Assembly (NCBI GenBank): GCA_016180645.1
Contig: JACPAV010000044.1
Span: 1-26,970, forward strand
Reading direction: 5' to 3'
DNA from: Nitrospirota bacterium
GTDB lineage: Bacteria > JACPQY01
DNA: 26,970 nt
Shown here: piece by piece, positions 13,100 through 20,941 of the stretch
How the letters are laid out: each line of letters opens with the position of its first letter
Numbering within the stretch: position 1 is the first letter of the stretch
Notes under the pieces: generated by a model
What the model was told of the DNA's origin: nothing
Seen by the model: only the letters and a program-made list of their open reading frames with translations
Database searches by the model: none
Made by a program: the position numbers and the translations under genes

Positions 13100-15241
13100 A
13101 TGAAACTCCTTCTCCGGCATCATCTGGGCGTCCTGAGCCTGGGCGGCGCGGTCCTCTGGGCGCTCGGTTACTACGATGCGTCCAGCCGTCTCACCTACCC
13201 CACGTTGTTCTACTTGGTGCTGATTTCCGTTCTGTCGTTCTACCAGCTCTTTGGCTACCTCAAAGATCGGCATCCAAGTTGGGCCGGGCAGATCGACCAG
13301 GCGGCCGGCCTCGGGATCAGCATGCGTGTCATGATCCAGGCGCTCGGAGGCTTCGAAAGCCCGTTCTATCCGGTTCTCTATCTGGCGATGGCGTTCGGAT
13401 CGGCGGTCTTCAGCGTCCCCGTCGTGTTGGGCCTGGCGGGGTTTGTCGTCGGCATGGAGCATGTGCACGATTGGGCGGCGGGAACATGGTCTGCGCACTA
13501 CCCGGGGGAAGTGGTGCGTCAGCTCATGACCGTGGCGTTCGCCTTCCTGCCGGGATTCTTCCTTCACCAGGAGAGGAAAGGGCGCCAAGCCTCGCAGATC
13601 CGCCTCCGCGCATTCGAGAAGGAGGCGCAATTCTTCGATTTCCTGAGGTTCACGGAACCCGGAAACGGCCGCCACGCCTTGGAAAAGATCTCGAAAAGCA
13701 GCCGCGAGCGGGATCTGGTGGCGATTTTGAGTGACGGCGATCGCCCGCTGGAGGAACTGACGAACTACCTTTTCGAGAAGCTCAAGCCGAACACGGCGGC
13801 GGTGTTCATGGTGGACAATACGCGGGAGTCCGTGTGGCTCCGGAAATGGAAATCCGCGGGCAACCATCTCGACATCTGCCATCCGATCCCTTTGCGGGAC
13901 AGCATTTTCGCCTGGCCGTACAACCAGAAGAAGAACCTGTACATCCCCGATGTAAAATCGCCGGACGTGCTCCAGTACTACACCGAGCCGCCGCCCGTGC
14001 GATCGTTGCTGTGTTCACCGGTCACGGTGGATGAGGAAGTGGCGGGATTCATCGTGCTGGATTCGCTGGAAGGGGACGCCTTCGAGAGCCAGCAGGATGC
14101 GCTCATGGGACTCAGCCGGGCGTATGCCGCGCACGCGGTGAGAACGCTCAAATCGATGCAGTACATTCATCAGGAGGGAATCGTTTTCTCGACCTTCAAC
14201 CAGGCGTCGCAACGGATCAGCTCGAGCCTCAACCCGCGTGAGATCGCCAAGGCGGTGGGCGAGGTGGTCAAGGGCGTTCTGGAGTGCGACGTGGTCGCCC
14301 TGGCGATCTACGAGACGGTTCCGGAGCGCATCGCGATCTATCATCCCATCGGGCTGAAACTCATTCAGGGCCGCTCCCGTGGCCACGCGCAGGAAGAGGG
14401 AGAGCCGATCGTCATCCGCCCAGGAGAAGGGATCATCGGGTGGACGATCGATCATAAGGAGCCGTTCCCAAAATTTACCGTGGACGACCGAATGGCGCTC
14501 CTTGGGGATGAGGTTCGGCTGGAGGAGATCCGATCCTTCACGTGCCTTCCCCTCAATCTCAAGGAGCAATGTCACGGGGCACTGCTGGTCGGCTCGTACG
14601 AAAAGAACTACCTCGATGCGCGCGACCTGCACATCCTGCGCAATATTGTTTCTCAGACGGCGCTCGCCGTGGCGCACTCGAAGTCCTACCGGGAAAAGGA
14701 AATGCAATCGCTCACGGACGGTCTGACGACGCTGTACAACCGGCGCTACTTCTTGGAGGCCCTGGAGCGTGAAATCGACCGCGTGGAGCGATTCCCAGAG
14801 GAGTTCACGGTCCTCCTCATGGATCTGGACCACTTCAAGAGAGTGAACGACACGTTCGGCCACGCGGCCGGGGATCTGGTGCTCAAGAAAGTGGCGCGGC
14901 AGCTCAAGAGTTCCACACGCCGAATCGATACCATCGCCCGTTACGGCGGTGAGGAGTTCGGGGCGATCCTCGTGAACACCGTCGAGAAGGAGGGAGCCCG
15001 GTTTGCGGACCGAATTCGCCGGGAGGTATCGCAGCTTTCGTTCCCGGTGGCGGAACTCGGCGTGGCGGGGAAGGGAGTCGTGCAACTCAGCGCAAGCATC
15101 GGCGTGTCGGCCTTTCCGCACGACGCCCGGAGCTCGAAGGAGTTGGTCGACCGGGCGGACAAGGCTTTGTACTACGCGAAGAACACCGGACGCGACCGCG
15201 TCTCCACGTATTCGCGCATCAAGAACCTGCTGCCGAGCTGA
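13100..15241 (+). CDS. Membrane GAF-GAF-GGDEF diguanylate cyclase
   Basis: 713 residues from an ATG preceded by AGGGGG about 9 nt upstream. Residues 8-155 contain several hydrophobic segments (membrane anchor). A GAF-like domain occupies about 215-350 and a second about 365-525. The GGDEF domain occupies about 535-705: LTDGLTTLYNRRYF, MDLDHFKRVNDTFGH, then GGEEF at 616-620, the active-site signature. R607-x-x-D610 lies exactly five residues before it, the product-inhibition I-site, so the enzyme is probably active and feedback-controlled. It would make cyclic di-GMP in response to a small ligand or redox signal sensed by GAF. The PilB encoded nearby carries an MshEN-like N-terminus, a possible target. 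Confidence 0.94.
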   Translation: MKLLLRHHLGVLSLGGAVLWALGYYDASSRLTYPTLFYLVLISVLSFYQLFGYLKDRHPSWAGQIDQAAGLGISMRVMIQALGGFESPFYPVLYLAMAFGSAVFSVPVVLGLAGFVVGMEHVHDWAAGTWSAHYPGEVVRQLMTVAFAFLPGFFLHQERKGRQASQIRLRAFEKEAQFFDFLRFTEPGNGRHALEKISKSSRERDLVAILSDGDRPLEELTNYLFEKLKPNTAAVFMVDNTRESVWLRKWKSAGNHLDICHPIPLRDSIFAWPYNQKKNLYIPDVKSPDVLQYYTEPPPVRSLLCSPVTVDEEVAGFIVLDSLEGDAFESQQDALMGLSRAYAAHAVRTLKSMQYIHQEGIVFSTFNQASQRISSSLNPREIAKAVGEVVKGVLECDVVALAIYETVPERIAIYHPIGLKLIQGRSRGHAQEEGEPIVIRPGEGIIGWTIDHKEPFPKFTVDDRMALLGDEVRLEEIRSFTCLPLNLKEQCHGALLVGSYEKNYLDARDLHILRNIVSQTALAVAHSKSYREKEMQSLTDGLTTLYNRRYFLEALEREIDRVERFPEEFTVLLMDLDHFKRVNDTFGHAAGDLVLKKVARQLKSSTRRIDTIARYGGEEFGAILVNTVEKEGARFADRIRREVSQLSFPVAELGVAGKGVVQLSASIGVSAFPHDARSSKELVDRADKALYYAKNTGRDRVSTYSRIKNLLPS

Positions 15242-15480
15242 GCGGTCAAGCAAAAGTGCGCTTGGAGTTTGGTGAATTCTCCGTGTCGGATCCCTGACAA
15301 ACCCGCTCAGGTCCCGAGGCTAAACCTCGATCGGACGCTGGCGAAGGCCGCCCGTGCAATGGGCTTCGAGGTCGTCGAGCCGTAGTTCGACGGGAAGCTG
15401 CCCGCGCTCAGGTTGCCCACACTAGTCCAGGATGGTAGTCTTGCCCCCCACGTATCACGAGTAACGTGCGACGTGTAACG
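15242..15480 (+). pseudogene. Unrecognised non-coding stretch with a possible gene remnant
   Basis: In the same frame as the preceding GGDEF gene, the 47 codons after its stop are open to a TAG at 15383. They include the protein-like RTLAKAARAMGFEVVEP, and beyond the TAG the frame continues with FDGKLPALRLPTLVQDGSL. I see no start codon with a ribosome-binding site and do not recognise a family. It may be a decayed gene end or chance coding-like sequence. No RNA gene is visible here. Confidence 0.25.
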
Positions 15481-15497
15481 CGCCCCCCTCGGGGGCG
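15481..15497. terminator. GC-rich hairpin downstream of the GGDEF gene
   Basis: CGCCCCC-CTC-GGGGGCG is a perfect 7-bp stem with a 3-nt loop. No T-run follows on either strand, so intrinsic termination is uncertain. It directly precedes the truncated tRNA-Lys copy. Confidence 0.35.
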
Positions 15498-15499
15498 GG

Positions 15500-15520
15500 G
15501 AGGCTGTAGCTCAGTCGGTA
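15500..15520 (+). pseudogene. Truncated 5' copy of tRNA-Lys
   Basis: 21 nt identical to nucleotides 1-21 of the intact tRNA-Lys at 15608, covering the 5' acceptor strand and most of the D-arm, 108 bp upstream in the same orientation. It is followed by CCAGCC, which also occurs at the tRNA 3' end, and then by a GC-rich imperfect palindrome (about 15529-15572). Confidence 0.75.
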
Positions 15521-15607
15521 CCAGCCATGGATGGTGCGGCACCGACGTGGCGCGGCAGGACGCCGCCCATCGCGGGTAGACTTGCAGCGGCCAAGTAGAG
15601 AAGTGTT

Positions 15608-15680
15608 GAGGCTGTAGCTCAGTCGGTAGAGCATCTGCCTTTTAAGCAGGGGGTCGCGAGTTCGATTCTCGCCAGCCTCA
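15608..15680 (+). tRNA. tRNA-Lys (anticodon TTT)
   Basis: The cloverleaf is complete: acceptor GAGGCTG with CAGCCTC, D-arm GCTC/GAGC, anticodon arm CTGCC/GGCAG-type stem with loop CTTTTAA (anticodon TTT), T-arm GCGAG-TTCGATT-CTCGC and discriminator A. CCA is not encoded. Confidence 0.95.
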
Positions 15681-15704
15681 TCAGCACCGTCCCCGGCAGG
15701 CTCG

Positions 15705-15733
15705 TTGACTTTTCCAGGAGGGGAGTCTACTTT
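15705..15733 (+). promoter_or_regulatory. Probable tRNA-Glu promoter
   Basis: TTGACT (15705-15710) and TACTTT (15728-15733) are separated by 17 nt and end 15 nt before the tRNA-Glu 5' end. Confidence 0.45.
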
Positions 15734-15748
15734 CTCGTCTTCCGTTCG

Positions 15749-15823
15749 GTCCCCGTCGTCTAGCCTGGCCTAGGACACAGCCCTTTCAAGGCTGTAACAC
15801 GAGTTCAAATCTCGTCGGGGACG
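15749..15823 (+). tRNA. tRNA-Glu (anticodon TTC)
   Basis: Acceptor GTCCCCG with CGGGGAC, anticodon arm CAGCC-CTTTCAA-GGCTG (anticodon TTC), T-arm ACGAG-TTCAAAT-CTCGT and discriminator G. CCA is not encoded. Confidence 0.95.
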
Positions 15824-16003
15824 CTCCTGTGGTTCATGAGGAAAGAGGGTCCAGGGCTTTTCGTTCCGGCCTCCTGCCTGACGAGGCCGATCCCTCCGTG
15901 GCGCGGCGAAGAATCGTGCAGCGGAGAGGGAGGGATCAACAAATGGCTCTCCTGCAATTTGTTCATCCCCAAAGTTGTCGCGCATCCTGCGCTCCATGGA
16001 GGT

Positions 16004-16033
16004 CTCTCCGAATACGCTTCGCGTATCGGAGAG
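16004..16033. other. Strong hairpin overlapping the 3' end of tRNA-Ser
   Basis: CTCTCCGAATACGC-TTC-GCGTATCGGAGAG is a 13-bp stem with a single bulged A. On the minus strand its 5' arm contains most of the tRNA-Ser 3' acceptor strand (CTCTCCG), and the distal arm copies the tRNA 5' end (CGGAGAG). No T-run follows, so it is not a standard terminator. Confidence 0.6.
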
Positions 16034-16113
16034 GGAGGGATTCGAACCCCCGGTCCCCGTAAGAGGACGCCCGCTTTCAAGGCGGGTGCTTTCGGCCGCT
16101 CAGCCACCTCTCC
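16027..16113 (-). tRNA. tRNA-Ser (anticodon TGA)
   Basis: 87 nt with a long variable arm, as expected for tRNA-Ser. Acceptor GGAGAGG with CCTCTCC, D-arm GGCTGAGCGGCC, anticodon arm CCCGC-CTTGAAA-GCGGG (anticodon TGA), T-loop GTTCGAATC and discriminator G. CCA is not encoded. Confidence 0.95.
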
Positions 16114-16223
16114 GTGAAACTGTGCAGGCCATCGGAAACGTCTCCAGTCTATCTCGCCCATCCTTCCATGGCCCGCCTTATCCGGCAATGGAGTCGGCCC
16201 TCCTGGCCTCCATTTCCTTCCGG

Positions 16224-16260
16224 TCAAGGCGGGTGCTTTCGGCCGCTCAGCCACCTCTCC
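16224..16260 (-). pseudogene. Truncated tRNA-Ser: exact 5' half ending at the anticodon
   Basis: 37 nt identical to nucleotides 1-37 of the intact tRNA-Ser (16113-16077), same strand, 147 bp upstream of it. Identity stops directly after the anticodon TGA. It lies 15 bp past the stop of the lipoprotein gene. 16114-16223 between the two copies holds nothing else I recognise. Confidence 0.85.
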
Positions 16261-16275
16261 TCATGAATTGTGGTC

Positions 16276-17403
16276 TTACTTCGTCGTGCTTGTGGTCGTG
16301 CCGGATGACGTGGTCCCGACCGTGGTGCCCGTGGCGGCCCCGGCGACTTTGTACGTTCCGCACCCCGTGATCTCCACGGTGACGGGGGTCGTGCCGGTGA
16401 AGATGATCTTTCCAGATTTGGCCGGCTCGTCCTCGCCGCATTTGGCCGGATCGATGACCACGTCCTTCAGCTCAACGGTTGCCTTGCCTTTGGCGCCTTG
16501 TTTGGCATCTTCGTCGTAATGAACGAACTCGCCCGTCGCGTTGACGGTGGCGGTACCGTCGGAATTCTGCGCCGCGGAGCCCTTGACGCTGTAGATATCC
16601 TGGCTGCCCCCATCGCCGCCCTCGCAGATATCGCTACTCTTCTCGTCGAACTGAACGGTCGAGCTGCTCCCTGAGATCGAGGCATGATCCTCGATGGCGC
16701 ACTTTCCCTTCTTGCCCAGGACCGTCAATTCCGTCGTGAGGGAAAGATCTCCCTTGGCCGTGAAGGAGGAGGTGCCCACCGTAAGCCCGGTTGAGGTGAA
16801 AAGGCCTTGGCCGGTGAACGACGCACCGAACGCGTCGCCCGAGGTGAGCGTCAGCCCATCGAACTTCATGCCGATCGCCGCATCGCCCTTGGTGAGATCG
16901 GACGTCCCCTGGATGAGGAGTGCTCCTTCGACACGAAACCCTTCAGGAGTCGTGCAACCGCCCTTGATCTGGACATCGACAGTCGAGCCGCTGGTGTTGT
17001 TGACCGTGGTGGGGCAAGGGCCGGAGGTCTGACGGGAGAGAGAGCGGCGCAGGAGGCGTCGGGGGGCTCCCGACATGCCGAAAAAGTCATCGCCGATCGA
17101 CGCGATTTCGTTCGGATCGATGCTGCTCTTGATTTGTCCAAAGTGTACCGTTTCGAGCAAGTCGGCGGTGATCTCCTCGGCTCCGGCCGCGGCTTCCTTG
17201 GAGCCGTAGGCGGCTTGGGACAGCCCCGAGAGGGTCTGATCGATCTTCCCGGTGTCCTTGACGTCGGCTTCCTGAACTCCGGTTGCCGCTGAAGAGACGG
17301 CGGACCCGCCTGATGCCGCGGCTGTGGACTTGGAGGCATCCTCTCCGCAGGCCATCAGGAGCGGCACGGTGAGCAGCAGAGTTGTTTGCAGCAGGTGTTT
17401 CAT
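16276..17403 (-). CDS. Secreted lipoprotein of unknown function
   Basis: 375 residues from an ATG preceded by AAGGAAGGA. The signal peptide MKHLLQTTLLLTVPLLMAC has the lipobox LMAC with lipidated Cys19. A Ser/Ala-rich spacer follows, then a polar, mostly beta-predicted body with repeated T-x-T, G-S-A and F-T-G patterns and about eight further Cys. The C-terminus is Thr/Gly/Ser-rich (GTTVGTTSSGTTTSTTK). I recognise no family. It starts 25 bp after nudL on the same strand but has its own ribosome-binding site. A surface or periplasmic location is inferred from the lipobox alone. Confidence 0.85.
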   Translation of the reverse strand: MKHLLQTTLLLTVPLLMACGEDASKSTAAASGGSAVSSAATGVQEADVKDTGKIDQTLSGLSQAAYGSKEAAAGAEEITADLLETVHFGQIKSSIDPNEIASIGDDFFGMSGAPRRLLRRSLSRQTSGPCPTTVNNTSGSTVDVQIKGGCTTPEGFRVEGALLIQGTSDLTKGDAAIGMKFDGLTLTSGDAFGASFTGQGLFTSTGLTVGTSSFTAKGDLSLTTELTVLGKKGKCAIEDHASISGSSSTVQFDEKSSDICEGGDGGSQDIYSVKGSAAQNSDGTATVNATGEFVHYDEDAKQGAKGKATVELKDVVIDPAKCGEDEPAKSGKIIFTGTTPVTVEITGCGTYKVAGAATGTTVGTTSSGTTTSTTK

Positions 17404-17428
17404 TCTTCCTTCCTTTCTTGAAATTGCG

Positions 17429-18022
17429 CTAGCGAGGGGCGTCCTCCACGAGACCTTCATCAAAGAATTGCCTCAGAATGCGACCGGTGGCGCCCCAGAT
17501 GTCGTAACTCCCGAATTGATAGTGGGGAATGGTGAACGTGTAGAGATCGACATGCACGGGCGGGTCTTCGTGATAGATGGCCGGATTGCGCAGGGCCGCG
17601 ATGGGTGCCGTAAAGATCTCCCTGATTTCCACCTCCGAGCGGATACGCGCCGCCGCTCCGTTCTTGATCCAACCCACGAACGGACTGATGCAGAAACCCG
17701 AGGGGGTCGGCTGATCGTCCAACCGGCCGAGAATGACGATGTCCGCCGATTTCACACCGATTTCCTCTTCCGTTTCGCGGAGGACGGTGTCCGTCAGATG
17801 CACGTCCGTGGAATCGGCCACGCCGCCGGGGAAAGAAATTTGCCCTTTATGGTGTTCGACCGTATCCGTCCGCACGGTGAAAAGGATATGCGGCTGATCC
17901 TCGAGGGAGAGAATGGGCAGGAGCACGGCGGCCCGGCAGAGTTTGGTGGTGGCCAGCCGCTGAACCGGTCGGTCCCGCAACGAGCGGCGCACCTCATCGG
18001 CCAGCGTGAACGGTTGGGTCAT
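17429..18022 (-). CDS. NudL-type Nudix hydrolase (CoA pyrophosphatase)
   Basis: 197 residues. The characteristic segment is FTVRTDTVEHHKGQISFPGG followed by the Nudix box (VLRETEEEIGV), with Asp in place of the first box Glu, as is usual in this subfamily. These enzymes hydrolyse CoA and its derivatives to 4'-phosphopantetheine and 3',5'-ADP with Mg or Mn. I chose the ATG at 18022 because a promoter ends 7 nt before it, giving a leaderless message. An ATG at 18034 and a TTG at 18028 in the same frame lie within or just after the -10. Confidence 0.9.
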   Translation of the reverse strand: MTQPFTLADEVRRSLRDRPVQRLATTKLCRAAVLLPILSLEDQPHILFTVRTDTVEHHKGQISFPGGVADSTDVHLTDTVLRETEEEIGVKSADIVILGRLDDQPTPSGFCISPFVGWIKNGAAARIRSEVEIREIFTAPIAALRNPAIYHEDPPVHVDLYTFTIPHYQFGSYDIWGATGRILRQFFDEGLVEDAPR

Positions 18023-18029
18023 GCTCAAA

Positions 18030-18057
18030 AGCATACTCCTCGGCCTCCGAATTTCAA
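18030..18057 (-). promoter_or_regulatory. nudL promoter with leaderless start
   Basis: Minus-strand TTGAAA (18057-18052) and TATGCT (18035-18030) are spaced 16 nt. Seven bases separate the -10 from the ATG at 18022, so transcription would begin at the start codon. Confidence 0.55.
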
Positions 18058-18106
18058 CGCGTGCACTCCCGGCACCCGTCACCGCGTGTTCCCGCTCCGA
18101 TTGAGC

Positions 18107-18135
18107 TTGACCCACTCACGGTGTGATCGTAATAT
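18107..18135 (+). promoter_or_regulatory. pilB promoter with leaderless start
   Basis: TTGACC (18107-18112) and TAATAT (18130-18135) have the ideal 17-nt spacing. Seven bases then lead to the ATG at 18143, and no Shine-Dalgarno is present. It is divergent from the nudL promoter. Confidence 0.65.
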
Positions 18136-18142
18136 TCATCGA

Positions 18143-19840
18143 ATGGCCGTTGAAGAAAAACTCGGGACCCTGCTTGTCCGAGAGAAGATGATCAGCCCGG
18201 AGCAGCTCCGGAAAGCGCTCGAAGAACAAAAAGCCTATGGCGGCCGCCTGGGATCAAGCCTCACGAAGCTCGGGTTCATCAAGGAGGAGGACCTTCTCAA
18301 ATTCCTGTCCCGCGAATACGGCGTGCCCTCGGTGGATCTTCACAACGTCAAGATCGATGGCGGTATTCTCAAGACGGTCCCCCGTGACTTCGCGAAGAAG
18401 AACCGCCTCATGCCCATCAAGAAGGAGGGGGCCACGCTGACCGTGGCCATGAGCGATCCCACCAACATCGCGTTGAAGGACGAACTTCGCTTTCTGACCG
18501 GCCTCAACATCCAGCCCATGGTGGCGCCGGACCACCAAATCCAGGAGGCCATCGAGCGGCACTATTTCGTATCGGAAACGATCCGGGACGTCATCGCCGA
18601 AGTCGGCGCGGATGAAATGGAGCTGGTCAAGGATGTCGAGGAGATCGATCTCACCGATTTGCGGGCCGCCACGCAGCAGGCGCCGGTCATCCGCTTCGTC
18701 AACCACATCATCTCGGATGCCGTGCGGCTGGGGGCGAGCGACATCCACGTGGAGCCCTACGAGAAGATTTTCCGCGTCCGCTACCGCATCGACGGCGTCC
18801 TTCACGAGAAAATTCAGCCGCCGATTCAGCTCAAGGCCGCGATTGTGTCGCGTCTCAAGATCATGAGCAACATGGATATCGCCGAGCGGCGTCTCCCGCA
18901 GGACGGCCGCATGAAGATGCGCGTCCAGAACCGCGAGATCGACTTTCGTATCTCGATGATTCCGACCGTGCACGGTGAAAAGGTCGTCATGCGTCTGTTG
19001 GACAAGGACGCCCTCCAGGTGGACATGACGAAGCTCGGATTCGAGAAGGAGCACCTGGACGTTTTCAAGAAGGCCATCGCGCAGCCGTGGGGAATGGTGC
19101 TGATCACCGGGCCGACCGGCTCCGGAAAAACCACCACGCTGTACTCGGCGGTGCAGGAGCTGAACAAGGTGAACCGGAACATCCTCACGGCCGAAGATCC
19201 CGTCGAGTACAACTTTTCCGGAATCAACCAGGTGCAGATCAATGAGGACATCGGCCTCACGTTTGCCGCGTGCATCCGGGCCTTCATGCGTCAGGATCCG
19301 AACATTATTCTCGTCGGCGAAATCCGCGACTACGAAACGGCGGAAACGGCTATCAAGGCGGCGCTCACGGGGCACCTGGTGCTTTCCACACTGCACACGA
19401 ACGACGCGCCCACCGCGGTTACCCGGCTTCTCAACATGGGTATCGAGCCGTTCCTGATCGTATCGACGCTCCACCTGGTGGGCGCCCAGCGTTTGATCCG
19501 CAAGATTTGCCAGGAGTGCAAAGAGCCGGAAAAGGTTTCACCGGAAATACTTGGGCAGCTCGGCATTCCCAAGGAGAAATTGAATGGAGTGGCGGCCTTC
19601 AAAGGCAAAGGCTGCCGCGCGTGCAATGGGATGGGCTACAAAGGCCGGCTGGCGCTCTACGAACTCCTGCCGCTCAGCGATCCCTTGCGGGAGCTCATAC
19701 TGCAAGGGGCGGCATCGACGGAAGTCAAACGCGAGGCGATCAAGGAGGGGATGAAATCTCTCCGTCAGGCCGCTCTCCAGCGGCTATTGGAAGGAACCAC
19801 GACCATGGAAGAAGTTCTCCGCGTTACGCTGGCCGATTGA
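18143..19840 (+). CDS. pilB: Type IV pilus extension ATPase PilB
   Basis: 565 residues. The N-terminus resembles two MshEN repeats: KLGTLLVREKMISPEQL ending ALEEQ at 6-29, then RLGSSLTKLGFIKEEDLLKF from 35. The MshEN motif binds c-di-GMP in MshE and some PilB proteins. The GspE/PilB ATPase core has Walker A GPTGSGKT (323-330), the Asp box EDPVEY, Walker B NIILVGEIRD (387-396) and the His box LSTLHTNDAPTA. A C4 zinc site (C456, C459, C491, C494) marks an extension ATPase rather than PilT. It is a cytoplasmic hexamer at the pilus base driving pilin assembly, first in the pilB-pilT-pilC set. The ATG is at the predicted transcription start. Confidence 0.96.
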   Translation: MAVEEKLGTLLVREKMISPEQLRKALEEQKAYGGRLGSSLTKLGFIKEEDLLKFLSREYGVPSVDLHNVKIDGGILKTVPRDFAKKNRLMPIKKEGATLTVAMSDPTNIALKDELRFLTGLNIQPMVAPDHQIQEAIERHYFVSETIRDVIAEVGADEMELVKDVEEIDLTDLRAATQQAPVIRFVNHIISDAVRLGASDIHVEPYEKIFRVRYRIDGVLHEKIQPPIQLKAAIVSRLKIMSNMDIAERRLPQDGRMKMRVQNREIDFRISMIPTVHGEKVVMRLLDKDALQVDMTKLGFEKEHLDVFKKAIAQPWGMVLITGPTGSGKTTTLYSAVQELNKVNRNILTAEDPVEYNFSGINQVQINEDIGLTFAACIRAFMRQDPNIILVGEIRDYETAETAIKAALTGHLVLSTLHTNDAPTAVTRLLNMGIEPFLIVSTLHLVGAQRLIRKICQECKEPEKVSPEILGQLGIPKEKLNGVAAFKGKGCRACNGMGYKGRLALYELLPLSDPLRELILQGAASTEVKREAIKEGMKSLRQAALQRLLEGTTTMEEVLRVTLAD

Positions 19841-19843
19841 GTC

Positions 19844-20938
19844 ATGGTCACGCTTCATCAACTCCTCAAGATCATGGTCGAGAAGGGATCCAGCGACCTC
19901 CACCTGACCACGGGCAGCCCTCCCCAACTCCGGATCGATGGAAACCTGTACCCCCTCAAGATGGAGTCGCTTTCGCCCACGGATACCAAGCAGCTCTGCT
20001 ACAGCATTCTGACCGACGCGCAGAAGAAACGGTTCGAGGAGGAGAATGAACTGGACCTGTCTTTCGGCGTCAAGGGTCTGAGCCGGTTCCGTTCGAATCT
20101 GTTCGTGCAACGCGGCGCGGTGGCCGGCGTGTTCCGCGCGATCCCGTATCAGGTGCTCAGTTTTGAGGAACTCGGACTGCCACCCATCATGAACGATCTG
20201 TGCAACAAGCCGCGGGGGCTGGTTCTGGTGACGGGTCCGACGGGATCGGGAAAGTCGACGACGCTCGCCGCGATGATCGACAAGATCAACACGGAGAATC
20301 ACTACCACATCATCACGCTGGAAGATCCGATCGAGTTCCTCCACCAGCACAAGAATTGTCTTGTGAATCAGCGCGAGGTTCATTCGGACACGGAGGGCTT
20401 CGGCAAGGCGCTCAAGTACATCCTCCGGCAGGACCCGGATGTCGTTCTGGTCGGCGAGATGCGCGATTTGGAGACGATTGAGGCGGCGTTGCGAGTGGCC
20501 GAAACCGGGCATCTCGTATTCGCCACGCTCCACACGAACACGGCGGTGCAGACGATCAACCGTGTCATCGACGTGTTCCCGCCGTACCAGCAATCGCAGG
20601 TCCGGGCGCAACTCTCGTTCGTGCTCGAGGCGATCATGTGCCAGTCGCTTCTGCCGAAGGCCGGCGGGGTGGGGCGGGCGATGTGCATGGAACTCATGAT
20701 TCCCAATCCCGCCATTCGAAACCTTATCCGGGAGAACAAGATTCACCAAATCTACTCGCAAATGCAGCTCGGGCAGGCCAAGATGGGCATGATGACCTTC
20801 AACCAGGGGCTGATTTCGCTGTGGCAGAAGGGCACCGTTACGCTGGAGGATGCGATGTCGGTCTCGCCGGAGTATGATGAGTTTCAGCAGATGGTGAACC
20901 AGGTGAAGATGGCGCAGGCGAAAGGGAAGGCGGCCTAG
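19844..20938 (+). CDS. pilT: Type IV pilus retraction ATPase PilT
   Basis: 364 residues, starting 3 bp after pilB. Walker A GPTGSGKS (131-138), Asp box LEDPIEFLH, Walker B VLVGEMRD (201-208), His box FATLHTNTAVQT and the PilT signature AIRNLIRE (290-297) are all intact. There is no zinc site, as expected for PilT. It powers pilus retraction and twitching motility. Tight spacing suggests translation coupled to pilB, and no clear ribosome-binding site precedes the ATG. Confidence 0.96.
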   Translation: MVTLHQLLKIMVEKGSSDLHLTTGSPPQLRIDGNLYPLKMESLSPTDTKQLCYSILTDAQKKRFEEENELDLSFGVKGLSRFRSNLFVQRGAVAGVFRAIPYQVLSFEELGLPPIMNDLCNKPRGLVLVTGPTGSGKSTTLAAMIDKINTENHYHIITLEDPIEFLHQHKNCLVNQREVHSDTEGFGKALKYILRQDPDVVLVGEMRDLETIEAALRVAETGHLVFATLHTNTAVQTINRVIDVFPPYQQSQVRAQLSFVLEAIMCQSLLPKAGGVGRAMCMELMIPNPAIRNLIRENKIHQIYSQMQLGQAKMGMMTFNQGLISLWQKGTVTLEDAMSVSPEYDEFQQMVNQVKMAQAKGKAA

Positions 20939-20941
20939 CGC

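Noticed and set aside
15805-16254. Minus-strand frame giving VAERPKAPALKAGVLL
   Set aside because: This is translated tRNA-Ser sequence, a familiar annotation artefact, plus its truncated copy.
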